A stretch of 24,924 nucleotides of DNA, taken from NCBI GenBank assembly GCA_031404155.1, contig JANNGZ010000112.1, forward strand, positions 1 to 24,924, read 5' to 3'. Below the pieces are notes generated by a model. The model saw only the letters and a program-made list of their open reading frames with translations. It was not told the DNA's origin and did not search any database. This document shows, piece by piece, positions 1 through 7,328 of the stretch (position 1 is the stretch's first letter; every line of letters begins with the position of its first letter). Source of the stretch: JANNGZ01 sp031404155. GTDB lineage: Bacteria; Pseudomonadota; Gammaproteobacteria; Burkholderiales; Burkholderiaceae_C. A program made the position numbers and the translations under genes.

Positions 1-197
1 GCGAGCAGTTCAGCAGCGCGCACCGGCTCACGCCGCTGAAGCGCTCGTCGAGCCCGGACGATGTGGCGCGGGCGGTGCGCTTCCTGATTCAGTCCCCGGC
101 GATCACCGGCACCACGCTGCTGGTGGACGGGGGGCAGCATCTTGCGGCGCAGGCTCGGGATGTGGCGTTTCTGGTCGCGGCCGAGGCGCCGAAATGA
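1..197 (+). CDS. SDR-family oxidoreductase, C-terminal fragment
   Basis: The 64 visible residues, read from base 3 to the TGA at 195-197, are the end of a short-chain dehydrogenase/reductase. The run DDVARAVRFLI followed by ITGTTLLVDGGQ is the typical last helix and strand of the Rossmann fold, where ITGxxxxVDGG closes the NAD(P)-binding core. The catalytic Tyr-x-x-x-Lys and the N-terminal glycine motif lie left of the window, so the substrate cannot be read. Because folB follows on the same strand, a pteridine or dihydromonapterin reductase (FolM-like) is a reasonable guess, but that rests on neighbourhood only. Family call is sure; substrate is inferred. Confidence 0.85.
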   Translation, partial: EQFSSAHRLTPLKRSSSPDDVARAVRFLIQSPAITGTTLLVDGGQHLAAQARDVAFLVAAEAPK

Positions 198-269
198 CCG
201 CCATGTGGCCCGGGCGTCGGCGGGCGATCGATCCCGCAGGTCCGCGCGCTTCGCTCACCCCCTCCCCAA

Positions 270-292
270 CCCTCCCCCGTCGAGGGGGAGGG
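270..292. repeat. C-rich/G-rich inverted repeat between the SDR gene and folB
   Basis: A perfect 9-bp stem (270-278 with 284-292) closes a 5-base GTCGA loop. Just before it, 257-268 carries a related C-rich run. Similar stem-loops are scattered between genes in many proteobacterial genomes. It lacks a T-tract, so it is better called a dispersed palindromic repeat than a terminator, although it could end or stabilise the upstream message. Confidence 0.6.
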
Positions 293-353
293 CGAAATCA
301 GAGCGGCCTGACGCATCGCGTGCCCACCAGCGCTTGAGCCAACTCGCAACCCC

Positions 354-764
354 ATGCACACCCTCCTCGCCCACCCCAGCCTGATGGACTGCAGGCGCCT
401 GTTCCTGCGCAACTACGAGGTCTGGATCAACATCGGTGTGCACGACTTCGAAAAACGCGGCGAGCAGCGGGTGCTGATCAACGTCGACCTGTTCGTGCCG
501 CTGGCGCTGTCCACACCCAAGGACGACGACCTCGACGAGGTGGTGGACTACGACTTCATCCGCCGCTCGATCGCGCAGCGGGTCAAGCAAGGCCATGTGC
601 ATTTGCAGGAAACCCTGGCCGACGACGTGCTCAAGCTGATGCTCACGCACCCGCGGGTGAAAGCGGCTCGGGTATCGACCGAAAAACCCGATGTCTACCC
701 CGACTGCGATTCGGTGGGTGTCGAGGTCTTCGGCATCAAGCAACCGGAAGAAGCCAAGCCATGA
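354..764 (+). CDS. folB: Dihydroneopterin aldolase
   Basis: FolB converts 7,8-dihydroneopterin to 6-hydroxymethyl-7,8-dihydropterin plus glycolaldehyde, in cytosolic folate synthesis. The 136-residue product shows the family landmarks: IGVHDFEKRGEQ near residue 27, DEVVDYDFI with the conserved Tyr at 66, QETLADDVL with the conserved Glu at 86, and STEKPDVYP with the likely catalytic Lys at 111. The family is usually 115-125 residues. A start at Met11 (base 384) would fit that length equally well, and neither start has a clear Shine-Dalgarno sequence. The stop overlaps the ttcA start by four bases (ATGA), so the two are probably translationally coupled. Confidence 0.93.
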   Translation: MHTLLAHPSLMDCRRLFLRNYEVWINIGVHDFEKRGEQRVLINVDLFVPLALSTPKDDDLDEVVDYDFIRRSIAQRVKQGHVHLQETLADDVLKLMLTHPRVKAARVSTEKPDVYPDCDSVGVEVFGIKQPEEAKP

Positions 765-1696
765 AACCCGCCACAGCAGACGCAGCACAGGACGCCCCCA
801 CGCCGGACCGCAAAGCCGCGTTCGAGCTCAACAAACTCTCCAAGCGCCTGCACCGCCAGGTCGGCCAGGCGATTGCCGACTTCAACATGATCGAGGCCGG
901 CGACAAGATCATGGTCTGCCTCTCCGGCGGCAAGGACAGCTACACCCTGCTCGACATCCTGCTCAGCCTGAAGCAGCGCGCGCCGGTGCCCTTCGAGATC
1001 GTGGTGGTCAACCTCGACCAGAAGCAGCCCGGCTTCCCCGAGCAGGTGCTGCCCGAGTACCTGCGCAAACTGGGGGTGCCCTTTCACATCGAGAACCAGG
1101 ACACCTACTCGATCGTCAAGCGCCTGATCCCGGAAGGCCAGACCATGTGCAGCCTGTGCTCGCGGCTGCGCCGCGGCATCCTCTACCGCGTGGCCAGCGA
1201 GCTCGGCGCCACCAAGATCGCGCTCGGCCACCACCGCGACGACATGCTGCAAACCCTGCTGATGAACATGTTCTTCGGCAGCCGGCTCAAGGGCATGCCG
1301 CCGAAGTTGGTGAGCGACGACGGCAGGCACATCGTGATCCGCCCGCTGGCCTATGTGGCCGAAACCGAGATCCAGCGCTGGGCCACACACCGTGCGTTCC
1401 CGATCATTCCCTGCACCCTGTGCGGCAGCCAGAACAACCTGCAGCGGGTGCAGATCGGCCAGATGCTGCGCGACTGGGAGCAGCGTTTCCCGGGCCGCGT
1501 CGAGAACATGTTCACCGCGATGGGCAACATAGTGCCCTCGCACCTGATGGACCGGAAACTCTATGGCTTCACCACGCTCCAACGCAGCGGCGTGGCCGAC
1601 GCCGGCGGCGACAAGGCCTTCGACGAGGACGACGCGGGCGGCTGTGCACCGGTGGCCGCGGACGGCGTTTTGATGAGGCTCCGGCGCGAGGCCTGA
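761..1696 (+). CDS. ttcA: tRNA 2-thiocytidine(32) synthetase TtcA
   Basis: TtcA thiolates cytidine 32 of certain tRNAs, using ATP to activate the base and an iron-sulfur cluster for sulfur transfer. The 311-residue protein has the PP-loop SGGKDS at residues 55-60 and two Cys-x-x-Cys pairs, CSLC at 130-133 and CTLC at 218-221, which are the expected Fe-S ligands. GHHRDD near 156-161 is another conserved block of this family. Length matches the family. The start overlaps the folB stop by four bases. The last 35 or so residues are acidic and poorly conserved in appearance. The assignment is firm. Confidence 0.96.
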   Translation: MKPATADAAQDAPTPDRKAAFELNKLSKRLHRQVGQAIADFNMIEAGDKIMVCLSGGKDSYTLLDILLSLKQRAPVPFEIVVVNLDQKQPGFPEQVLPEYLRKLGVPFHIENQDTYSIVKRLIPEGQTMCSLCSRLRRGILYRVASELGATKIALGHHRDDMLQTLLMNMFFGSRLKGMPPKLVSDDGRHIVIRPLAYVAETEIQRWATHRAFPIIPCTLCGSQNNLQRVQIGQMLRDWEQRFPGRVENMFTAMGNIVPSHLMDRKLYGFTTLQRSGVADAGGDKAFDEDDAGGCAPVAADGVLMRLRREA

Positions 1697-1788
1697 GCCG
1701 CGGTCCACCCCCGGCTTCGGATTCAGGCAGCGAGCGCCGGCGCAGGAGTCACTTGCCCGCGGGTCCCCGTCACGACGCCGGCCCGCAG

Positions 1789-1823
1789 CCACGCACGAAG
1801 CCACGCACGAAGCCCACACGAAG
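1789..1823. repeat. 12-bp tandem repeat upstream of the DUF4136 gene
   Basis: CCACGCACGAAG occurs at 1789-1800 and again at 1801-1812, followed by a degenerate 11-base copy at 1813-1823. It lies in the 163-bp gap between ttcA and the lipoprotein gene, 37 bases before the latter's start. It is probably slippage-generated; no regulatory role can be read from it. Confidence 0.6.
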
Positions 1824-1859
1824 CCGGTATGCCGCAGCAGCCGCCACAGGAGTCCCCCG

Positions 1860-2486
1860 ATGAAACCGCTACGCTCTTTCACTCCCGCCGTCGTCGTCAT
1901 CGCGGCGGCCTTGCTCGCGGGATGCGCCACCACCCCCAGCGTGGTGAGCGATGTCTCCAGCTTCGGCCAATGGCCCGCGGCGCGCAAGCCGGGCAGCTAC
2001 GTTTTCGAGCGCCTGCCCTCGCAGGCCGCACGTGCCGAGCAGCAGGCGCAGCTCGAAGCCTCGGCCGCCGGCGCACTGACCAAGGCCGGCTTCACCCTGG
2101 CCGCCGACCCGAACACCGCCGACGTGACGGTGCAGATCGGTGCCCGGGTCACCCGCACCGAAATCTCCGTCTGGGACGACCCCCTGTGGTGGCGCTGGGG
2201 CGCGGGCTACTGGCGCAACCCCGGCTGGCGCGGCAGCCGCGTCGGCGTGGCGACCCAGTTCGACTTCAGCCGCAGCACCCAGTACGAACGTGAAGTGGCG
2301 CTGCTGATCCGCGACCGCAAGGCCGGCACGCCGCTGTACGAAACCCGCGCCAGCAACGACGGCCGTTATGGTGGCGACGCCGCACTGCTGGCCGCGATGT
2401 TCGAGGCTGCGCTGAAGGACTTCCCGACACCCGCGCTGAGCCCGCGCCGGGTGGAGACGATGATCGCGGCGCCGGCGGCGAAGTAG
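1860..2486 (+). CDS. DUF4136-domain lipoprotein
   Basis: A 208-residue predicted lipoprotein. The signal peptide is short and hydrophobic and ends in a lipobox LLAGC with the lipidated Cys at residue 22. The mature part resembles the DUF4136 family: a GSYVFERLPSQ block near 46-56, a Trp-rich stretch (WDDPLWWRWG) in the middle, and a YEREVALLIRDRKAG segment followed by LYETRA. The family's biochemical role is unknown; it is thought to be envelope-anchored. The start is preceded by a CAGGAG Shine-Dalgarno-like run about seven bases upstream. It stands alone between ttcA and the convergent DUF6279 gene. Confidence 0.85.
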   Translation: MKPLRSFTPAVVVIAAALLAGCATTPSVVSDVSSFGQWPAARKPGSYVFERLPSQAARAEQQAQLEASAAGALTKAGFTLAADPNTADVTVQIGARVTRTEISVWDDPLWWRWGAGYWRNPGWRGSRVGVATQFDFSRSTQYEREVALLIRDRKAGTPLYETRASNDGRYGGDAALLAAMFEAALKDFPTPALSPRRVETMIAAPAAK

Positions 2487-2570
2487 CGCGGCTTCGAGTG
2501 CTCTGGCAACGGGCCTGCTGCTGTAGCGCGAAGGGCTCGGGGCGGCCCGGTCAACCGGCACCGTCCGCCC

Positions 2571-2635
2571 TGAACCTGTCGAAGGGCCCGAGCATGAAGC
2601 CCGACGAAGCACCTGAGTTTGTCGAAGGGCCCGAG
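2571..2635. repeat. Two direct copies of a TGTCGAAGGGCCCGAG repeat
   Basis: Related 22-base copies sit at 2571-2592 and 2614-2635 and share TGTCGAAGGGCCCGAG. They fill the gap between the convergent DUF4136 and DUF6279 genes. The core CTGTCGAA also appears as a tandem pair at 18611-18636. Intergenic repeats with this core are familiar from many proteobacterial genomes. No coding potential was seen here. Confidence 0.55.
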
Positions 2636-2645
2636 TGCAGCGCCC

Positions 2646-3587
2646 CTAAGGCGCGCCCTGCACCGCCAGCGCCCGCAGGTCCTCTTCCCAGCCCTTGAGC
2701 CGTGCCCGCGCCCGCTCGCGTTGCGCCGCGGACATGCTGTTGTGCAGCTCGGCCATCAGGCGGCAGTTGTGTTCGGCCACCCGCTGCGCATAGGCGTTGT
2801 AGGCCGGCCGCGGCGATTTGCGGCTGCGCTCGGCCAGCGCGCGCAGGCTGGCCTCGCGGCTGGCGCGGCCGGCGCCCGGGCTGGTGGACGCGGTAGGCGA
2901 AGCGTTCGCTGCTGAGTTCGCCGCTGCGTTCGGTGCCGCACCGGCTGCCATGCCACGCAGCGTCTGCAAAATCTCCCGCTGCCGCGCCAGACGCTCGCCG
3001 ATCCACACCTCCGGGTCCGACGGCGACGCCGCCACACCGCGGGCCACCGCCGCGCTTTGCGTGTCGCTCAAGGGGCCGTACATCGACTCGAAGCGCTCGC
3101 TCCAGCGTTTGATGTTCCCGCGCTGCCGCTCGACACGGTCGGCCGGCGCGAAGTCGGCCTTCGACTCCTCGTTGACCTTGGCAAACTTCCGTTCGATATG
3201 CGCGAGCTGCGCCGCGCTCAGCGTGGGCACGATCTCGGCCGCCGCCGGCAGCGCCTGCTCCACCGCGCTGTCTACCCGGCGGCTGAACTCGTCCTGCCAG
3301 GCGCAGACCTCGCCCGCCGCCACGCTGCCCGCGAGCTGCACCTGCGCGCGCTGCAGCAGCGCGGCGTAGTCAGTGAGCTGGGTGCGGCGGTGCCAGCGGA
3401 ATAAGCCGTCGAGCGCGTCGCGGACCTGGGCGGATTGCTCGGGGTTGAAGTCGGCATAACCGTCCAGCCACCAGAAGAGCAGGTCGGGCGCCTGGCCGTA
3501 GCCCACGCGCACCATGCTGCAGCCCGGCAGCAGCAGCGCCAGCGTGCACAGGACTGCACCGATAATTCGCCGCGAAACAGTCGGCAT
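2646..3587 (-). CDS. DUF6279-type lipoprotein
   Basis: A 313-residue predicted lipoprotein starting MPTVSRRIIG, with a lipobox LLPGC placing the lipidated Cys at residue 23. The mature protein is alpha-helical in character and rich in Arg, Ala and Gln, and contains WWLDGYADF shortly after the anchor. That pattern matches the DUF6279 lipoproteins common in Burkholderiales, whose function is unknown. A low-complexity Ala/Ser/Thr stretch interrupts it near residues 220-245. A second possible start lies six codons upstream at 3605, sharing a CATG with the glmU start. The downstream start gives the better signal peptide, but neither has a clear Shine-Dalgarno. It is divergent from glmU. Confidence 0.8.
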   Translation of the reverse strand: MPTVSRRIIGAVLCTLALLLPGCSMVRVGYGQAPDLLFWWLDGYADFNPEQSAQVRDALDGLFRWHRRTQLTDYAALLQRAQVQLAGSVAAGEVCAWQDEFSRRVDSAVEQALPAAAEIVPTLSAAQLAHIERKFAKVNEESKADFAPADRVERQRGNIKRWSERFESMYGPLSDTQSAAVARGVAASPSDPEVWIGERLARQREILQTLRGMAAGAAPNAAANSAANASPTASTSPGAGRASREASLRALAERSRKSPRPAYNAYAQRVAEHNCRLMAELHNSMSAAQRERARARLKGWEEDLRALAVQGAP

Positions 3588-3603
3588 CGACAGGGGACAG
3601 GGC

Positions 3604-5010
3604 ATGGAATTGAGCGTCGTGGTCATGGCCGCCGGCAAGGGCACCCGCATGAAATCTGCATTGCCGAAAGTGCTGCACCGGCTGGCCGGGCGCAGTTTAT
3701 TGCAGCATGTGCTCGACACCAGCGCCGAGTTGCACGCGAACACCGTGGTGGTGGTCACCGGGCATGGCGCCGACGCGGTGGAAGCCGCGGTGCTCGCGGC
3801 GCAGCCGCCCGCGGGCCTGCGCTTCGTGCGCCAGATGCCCGAGCAGCTCGGCACCGGGCACGCGGTGCAGCAGGCCGTGCCCGAGCTGCCGGACGAGGGC
3901 ACGGTACTCATCCTCAACGGCGACGTGCCCCTGATCCGCGCGGCCACCGCGCGCGCGCTGGTGGATGCCTGCGACGGCACGCGGCTGGCGCTGTTGACAA
4001 TCGAACTGGCCGACCCGAGCGGCTACGGCCGCGTGGTGCGCGGCGACGCCGCCGGGCGCAACGCCAACGAAGGCGGGCGGGTGCACGGGATCGTCGAACA
4101 CAAGGACGCCAGCTTCGCGCAGCGCGAAATCCGCGAGGTCTATACCGGCCTGATGGCCGCACCCGCCGCGGCGCTCAAGCGCTGGCTCGCAGCCTTGAAA
4201 AACAACAACGCGCAGAAGGAGTACTACCTCACCGACATCGTGGCGATGGCGGTGGCCGAACATGTGCCGGTGGTGACTGCGCAGCCGGCCACCGAAGCCG
4301 AGGTGCTCGGCGTCAACAGCCCGCTGCAACTGGCGCAGCTCGAACGCCTGTACCAGCGCGCGCGCGCCGACGCCTTGATGGAAAACGGGGTGCGCCTGGC
4401 CGACCCCGCCCGCTTTGACGTGCGCGGCGAACTCACCTGCGGCGCGGACGTGGAGATCGACATCAACTGCGTCTTCGAGGGGCGTGTGCTGGTGGGCGAC
4501 GGCGTGCGCATCGGCTCCCATTGTGTGATCCGCGACGCCAGCATTGCCGCCGGCGCGGTGATCCACCCCTTCAGCCATATCGAGGGCGCCACCGTCGGCG
4601 TCGGCGCGCTGGTCGGCCCCTTCGCCCGCCTGCGCCCCGGCGCCGAGCTCGGGCCCGAGGTGCACGTCGGCAATTTTGTCGAAGTGAAAAACTCAAGCCT
4701 CGCGCGCGGTGCCAAGGCCAACCACCTGGCCTACCTAGGAGACGCCACGGTGGGCGAGCGGGTGAACTTCGGCGCCGGCAGCATCACCGCCAACTACGAC
4801 GGCGCGAACAAACACCGCACCGTGATCGGCGCCGACGCCCACATCGGCAGCAACTGCGTGCTGGTGGCGCCGGTGACCATCGGCCAGGGTGCCACCATCG
4901 GCGGCGGCTCGACGATCAGCAAGGACGCGCCGGCCGGCAAGCTCACCTTGGCGCGGGTGAAGGCGACGACTTTTGAGGGGTGGAAGCGGCCGGTGAAGAA
5001 GGCGACGTAG
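3604..5010 (+). CDS. glmU: Bifunctional GlmU: N-acetylglucosamine-1-phosphate uridyltransferase / glucosamine-1-phosphate acetyltransferase
   Basis: GlmU makes UDP-N-acetylglucosamine for peptidoglycan and lipopolysaccharide. It acetylates glucosamine-1-phosphate in its C-terminal domain and uridylates it in its N-terminal domain. The 468-residue product starts MELSVVVMAAGKGTRM, the nucleotide-binding loop, followed by PKVLH. LNGDVPL carries the metal-binding Asp. From about residue 255 the protein becomes hexapeptide repeats of a left-handed beta-helix, and KANHLAYLGD holds the catalytic His of the acetyltransferase. Length is close to the usual 456. The start is set by this N-terminus and by AGGGGA at 3591-3596. 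GATAAT at 3561-3566 is a possible -10, but no good -35 was seen. Confidence 0.97.
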   Translation: MELSVVVMAAGKGTRMKSALPKVLHRLAGRSLLQHVLDTSAELHANTVVVVTGHGADAVEAAVLAAQPPAGLRFVRQMPEQLGTGHAVQQAVPELPDEGTVLILNGDVPLIRAATARALVDACDGTRLALLTIELADPSGYGRVVRGDAAGRNANEGGRVHGIVEHKDASFAQREIREVYTGLMAAPAAALKRWLAALKNNNAQKEYYLTDIVAMAVAEHVPVVTAQPATEAEVLGVNSPLQLAQLERLYQRARADALMENGVRLADPARFDVRGELTCGADVEIDINCVFEGRVLVGDGVRIGSHCVIRDASIAAGAVIHPFSHIEGATVGVGALVGPFARLRPGAELGPEVHVGNFVEVKNSSLARGAKANHLAYLGDATVGERVNFGAGSITANYDGANKHRTVIGADAHIGSNCVLVAPVTIGQGATIGGGSTISKDAPAGKLTLARVKATTFEGWKRPVKKAT

Positions 5011-5055
5011 CAACCCAGGACTACGGTCGGATGCAGCCGGCCTGCCGCGCGCAAA

Positions 5056-5070
5056 GGGCCAATACGGCCC
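5056..5070. other. Short stem-loop between glmU and the convergent small gene
   Basis: GGGCC at 5056-5060 pairs with GGCCC at 5066-5070 around a five-base AATAC loop. It lies between two convergent stop codons, where a shared terminator would be expected, but the stem is short and there is no T-tract on either side. Weak. Confidence 0.3.
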
Positions 5071-5076
5071 ACGCGG

Positions 5077-5316
5077 TCAAACGCCGAGCAGCTTCTTGGC
5101 CTCGCCCAGCGCCTTCATCGAGTCGTCGTGCTTGCCGGCCTTGTGCGCGGCCTCGCCCTCGGCGCGCAGCGTCTTCACCTTGGCGGCGTCGGCCTCGCTG
5201 AGTTTGGGATTCGTGGCCAGCTTGTCATCGATGGCCTTCATCTCGTTCGGGCAGTTGTGAGCCAAGGCGGCGCTGGCGGCAAGGGCGAGTGCGGCGGCAA
5301 TCAGAGCGGTTTTCAT
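5077..5316 (-). CDS. Small secreted protein of unknown function
   Basis: A 79-residue protein starting MKTALIAAALALAASAALA, a clear Sec signal peptide with probable cleavage after Ala19. The mature 60 residues are charged, Lys/Ala-rich and probably helical, with one Cys (residue 22) and the segment HNCPNEMKAIDDKL. It resembles small periplasmic proteins of Burkholderiales that are annotated only as hypothetical. The start is chosen because AGGAG sits about nine bases upstream and the signal sequence begins here. It converges on glmU and stands alone. No function can be given. Confidence 0.75.
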   Translation of the reverse strand: MKTALIAAALALAASAALAHNCPNEMKAIDDKLATNPKLSEADAAKVKTLRAEGEAAHKAGKHDDSMKALGEAKKLLGV

Positions 5317-5455
5317 GCGATCAACTCCTGAGCTGGCCAAGTCGGCCGGGGCCGCAATTTAACTCCAGCCGGGAGCGGGCGCAACTCGCCCGACGACGGC
5401 TTCGATCTTGTGGCTCGATCACGATTCAGATCGAGTTGCCCGACGCCACGGCGCC

Positions 5456-5566
5456 AGGCGCGACAAGATCAAGGCGCTCTACTGGCATCGCGGCGCTTTT
5501 TGTCTTCGGTACAAGCGGCTCGAACGCGAGCGCTTCGCCATGCGGATCCGCGTGCAAGGAACGTAG
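5456..5566 (+). pseudogene. IS66-family TnpB (Orf2) remnant
   Basis: Read in the frame of base 5459, this stretch encodes RRDKIKALYWHRGAF, then CLRYKRLERERFA, then a short unrelated tail and a TAG at 5564-5566. The block RDKIKxLYWxxxGFCLxYKRLExxRF is the well-conserved C-terminal core of IS66 Orf2 proteins. In intact elements it is preceded by about 60 further residues and followed by WP. Here nothing convincing precedes it in any frame, and the tail diverges after the Phe. No tnpA, tnpC or terminal inverted repeats were seen nearby. It is therefore a decayed fragment of an old insertion. Confidence 0.65.
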
Positions 5567-5646
5567 GCGAGGCGGCGTTACGGAAGTGTTGTGCGGGTTG
5601 CCACGCGCGTTGCAGACTGGTCTGAACTGGGAGAACCGTATTGTTC

Positions 5647-5675
5647 TTGACAGCCTCCTGCTTCAAGCGCATACC
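5647..5675 (+). promoter_or_regulatory. Possible sigma-70 promoter for the DUF3617 gene
   Basis: TTGACA at 5647-5652 is a perfect -35. A 17-base spacer leads to CATACC at 5670-5675, a poor -10 with three of six consensus bases. Transcription would begin near 5682, about 37 bases before the start codon. The -35 and spacing are good and the -10 is weak. Confidence 0.4.
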
Positions 5676-5718
5676 ATTGCGCACCTCGGTTCATAGATCA
5701 AACAAGTAGGGTGACCGC

Positions 5719-6138
5719 ATGATCACGGCATTGACGGGCCGCCTTGCCGCGGCCGCTTCGCTGATGCTTCTCATGCCTTCGTTGGCTCGCGCGGCCGACC
5801 CTCCTGGCGTCTTGTGGGAAACGACTTCTCAGATGGCGATGGCGGGCATGCCGATGCAGATACCGGCGCAGACCATGAAGATTTGCTCGGCGAAGAAGTG
5901 GACGAAGCCTCCGCCGGGCGGCGACAAGACCTGCGTTGCTTCGGACTACAAGGTGGTCGGCAACAAGGCGACCTGGACGATTCAGTGCAGCGGGCAAAGA
6001 CCGATGCAGGGCTCGGGGGAGATGACCTTCGAAGGCACGGATTCCTACACGGGCGCGATCCAAGCCACGGCCGAGGGCATGAACATGACGATAAAGCTCT
6101 CGGGCAAGAAGGTCGGCACCTGCGATAACCCGCAGTAA
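5719..6138 (+). CDS. DUF3617-domain secreted protein
   Basis: A 139-residue protein with an N-terminal signal peptide (MITALTGRLAAAASLMLL, Ala-Arg-Ala cleavage region near residue 25). The mature protein opens with GVLWETTSQMAMAGMPM, the usual beginning of DUF3617 proteins. It carries four Cys in MKIC, KTC, IQC and GTC contexts, expected to form disulfides in the periplasm. The family function is unknown. AGGGTGA shortly before the ATG can serve as ribosome binding site. It is a single gene between the IS66 debris and the convergent glycosylase gene. Confidence 0.85.
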   Translation: MITALTGRLAAAASLMLLMPSLARAADPPGVLWETTSQMAMAGMPMQIPAQTMKICSAKKWTKPPPGGDKTCVASDYKVVGNKATWTIQCSGQRPMQGSGEMTFEGTDSYTGAIQATAEGMNMTIKLSGKKVGTCDNPQ

Positions 6139-6275
6139 ACGCCCCCGTTCTGAGGGGCACTTCCCTGACCACCCGAGCTTTCCGGAGGCAGTTGCTTGCG
6201 GCAGCGCTCGGTGGGGACGCAAGGGTCAGGTCTGCCCTCTTGCATCGCAACGCTCCTTACGCTCCCGCGACGCGG

Positions 6276-7328
6276 CTACCCGACGATTGGGAAAGCTGAG
6301 GCTCGGGCCGCACCACCCACCCGCCCCGCCACCTCCGCCGCAAAACACAAGTCTTGCCAGGACTTGGCTTTGTCGGCCGGGTTGCGCAGCAGGTAGGCAG
6401 GGTGGTAGGTGACGACCAGCGGCACGCCTTCGTAGCGGTGTTCGCGCCCGCGCAGCTGGCCCACCGGCTCGTCGGTGCGCAGCAGGCTCTTCACCGCGAA
6501 GGCGCCCATTGCGAGCAGGATGCGCGGGCGCACCAGCGCGATCTGGCGTTGCAGGAAGGGCTCGCACTGGCGCATCTCCTCGGGCTGCGGGTTGCGGTTG
6601 CGCGGCGGGCGGCATTTGAGCGTGTTGGCGATGAACACCTGGCGCTCGGGGGGCGCGGCTTTGCGCGTGAGGCCGAGCGCATGCAGCATGTTGTCAAGCA
6701 ACTGGCCGGCCTTGCCGACGAAGGGCTCGCCGGTCTGGTCCTCCTGCTCGCCGGGGGCCTCACCGACGATCATCCATTGAGCCTGTTGATGGCCGACGCC
6801 GAACACGGTGTGGCGGCGGCCTTCACACAGGCCGCAGGCGCGGCATCCGGCGACCGCGCTGCGCAGCGCAGGCCAGTCCATTGCGGCGATGTCGGCGCGC
6901 ACCAAGGGCGCAGGGTGGGCGGTGGCAGCGCTGCCGGGGCGTGCCGGCGCGGTGGCCCGCCTCGCGGGCGGTGATGCGGCAGGGCCGCCGCGCGAAGGCG
7001 GTTGGCCGTCGAGACCGAACTCGCCGTGCGTGGCGGCGGCGGGCGCAGTGGCAGGCACGGCGGCGGCGACGGCGGCTGACCGGTCGGCCGGCTCGAAGGC
7101 TGGCTCGAAGGCTGGCGCGTCGATCGGCGGCGTCGCGTGGGGCTCACCCGGCGCTCCCGCGAGGGCCCTGCCCGCCAGCGCCTCGGTTGCAGCGTTGGGC
7201 ACCGCGCCGCGCGCCACGCGGTCGAGCAGGTCCACCACCGGCAGGCCCATTTCGCGCAGCATCGCGCGCTGCACCTCGCTCCAGCGCAAGTCGGCCGGCT
7301 GGCCGTTTTCGGAGTCAGCGCTGCTCAT
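6276..7328 (-). CDS. Family 4-type uracil-DNA glycosylase with a long N-terminal extension
   Basis: This enzyme removes uracil from DNA to start base-excision repair. Of 350 residues, about 160-335 form the catalytic domain. Motif A is GEAPGEQED (189-197), motif B is HPAYLLRNP (309-317), and four Cys (162, 165, 239, 255) are placed to hold the [4Fe-4S] cluster of family 4 enzymes. Residues 1-45 resemble a short helical region often found ahead of this domain in betaproteobacteria. Residues 46-150 are Ala/Pro-rich low-complexity linker. The start at 7328 lies inside the end of rimI (14-base overlap), giving the gene order tsaB-rimI-udg, all probably co-transcribed. Confidence 0.9.
   Translation of the reverse strand: MSSADSENGQPADLRWSEVQRAMLREMGLPVVDLLDRVARGAVPNAATEALAGRALAGAPGEPHATPPIDAPAFEPAFEPADRSAAVAAAVPATAPAAATHGEFGLDGQPPSRGGPAASPPARRATAPARPGSAATAHPAPLVRADIAAMDWPALRSAVAGCRACGLCEGRRHTVFGVGHQQAQWMIVGEAPGEQEDQTGEPFVGKAGQLLDNMLHALGLTRKAAPPERQVFIANTLKCRPPRNRNPQPEEMRQCEPFLQRQIALVRPRILLAMGAFAVKSLLRTDEPVGQLRGREHRYEGVPLVVTYHPAYLLRNPADKAKSWQDLCFAAEVAGRVGGAARASAFPIVG

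Larger units (their letters stand above)
5317..5718. other. 402-bp intergenic region with mobile-element debris
   Basis: This gap separates the small secreted protein (-) from the DUF3617 gene (+). It holds the IS66 TnpB-like fragment at 5456-5566 and a possible promoter at 5647-5675. The rest shows no recognisable coding sequence, RNA gene or strong hairpin. Several frames stay open only because of the high GC content. Confidence 0.6.

Noticed and set aside
5410..5696. Other open frames around the IS66 fragment
   Set aside because: They show no similarity to known proteins by eye, no ribosome binding site and no coherent composition.
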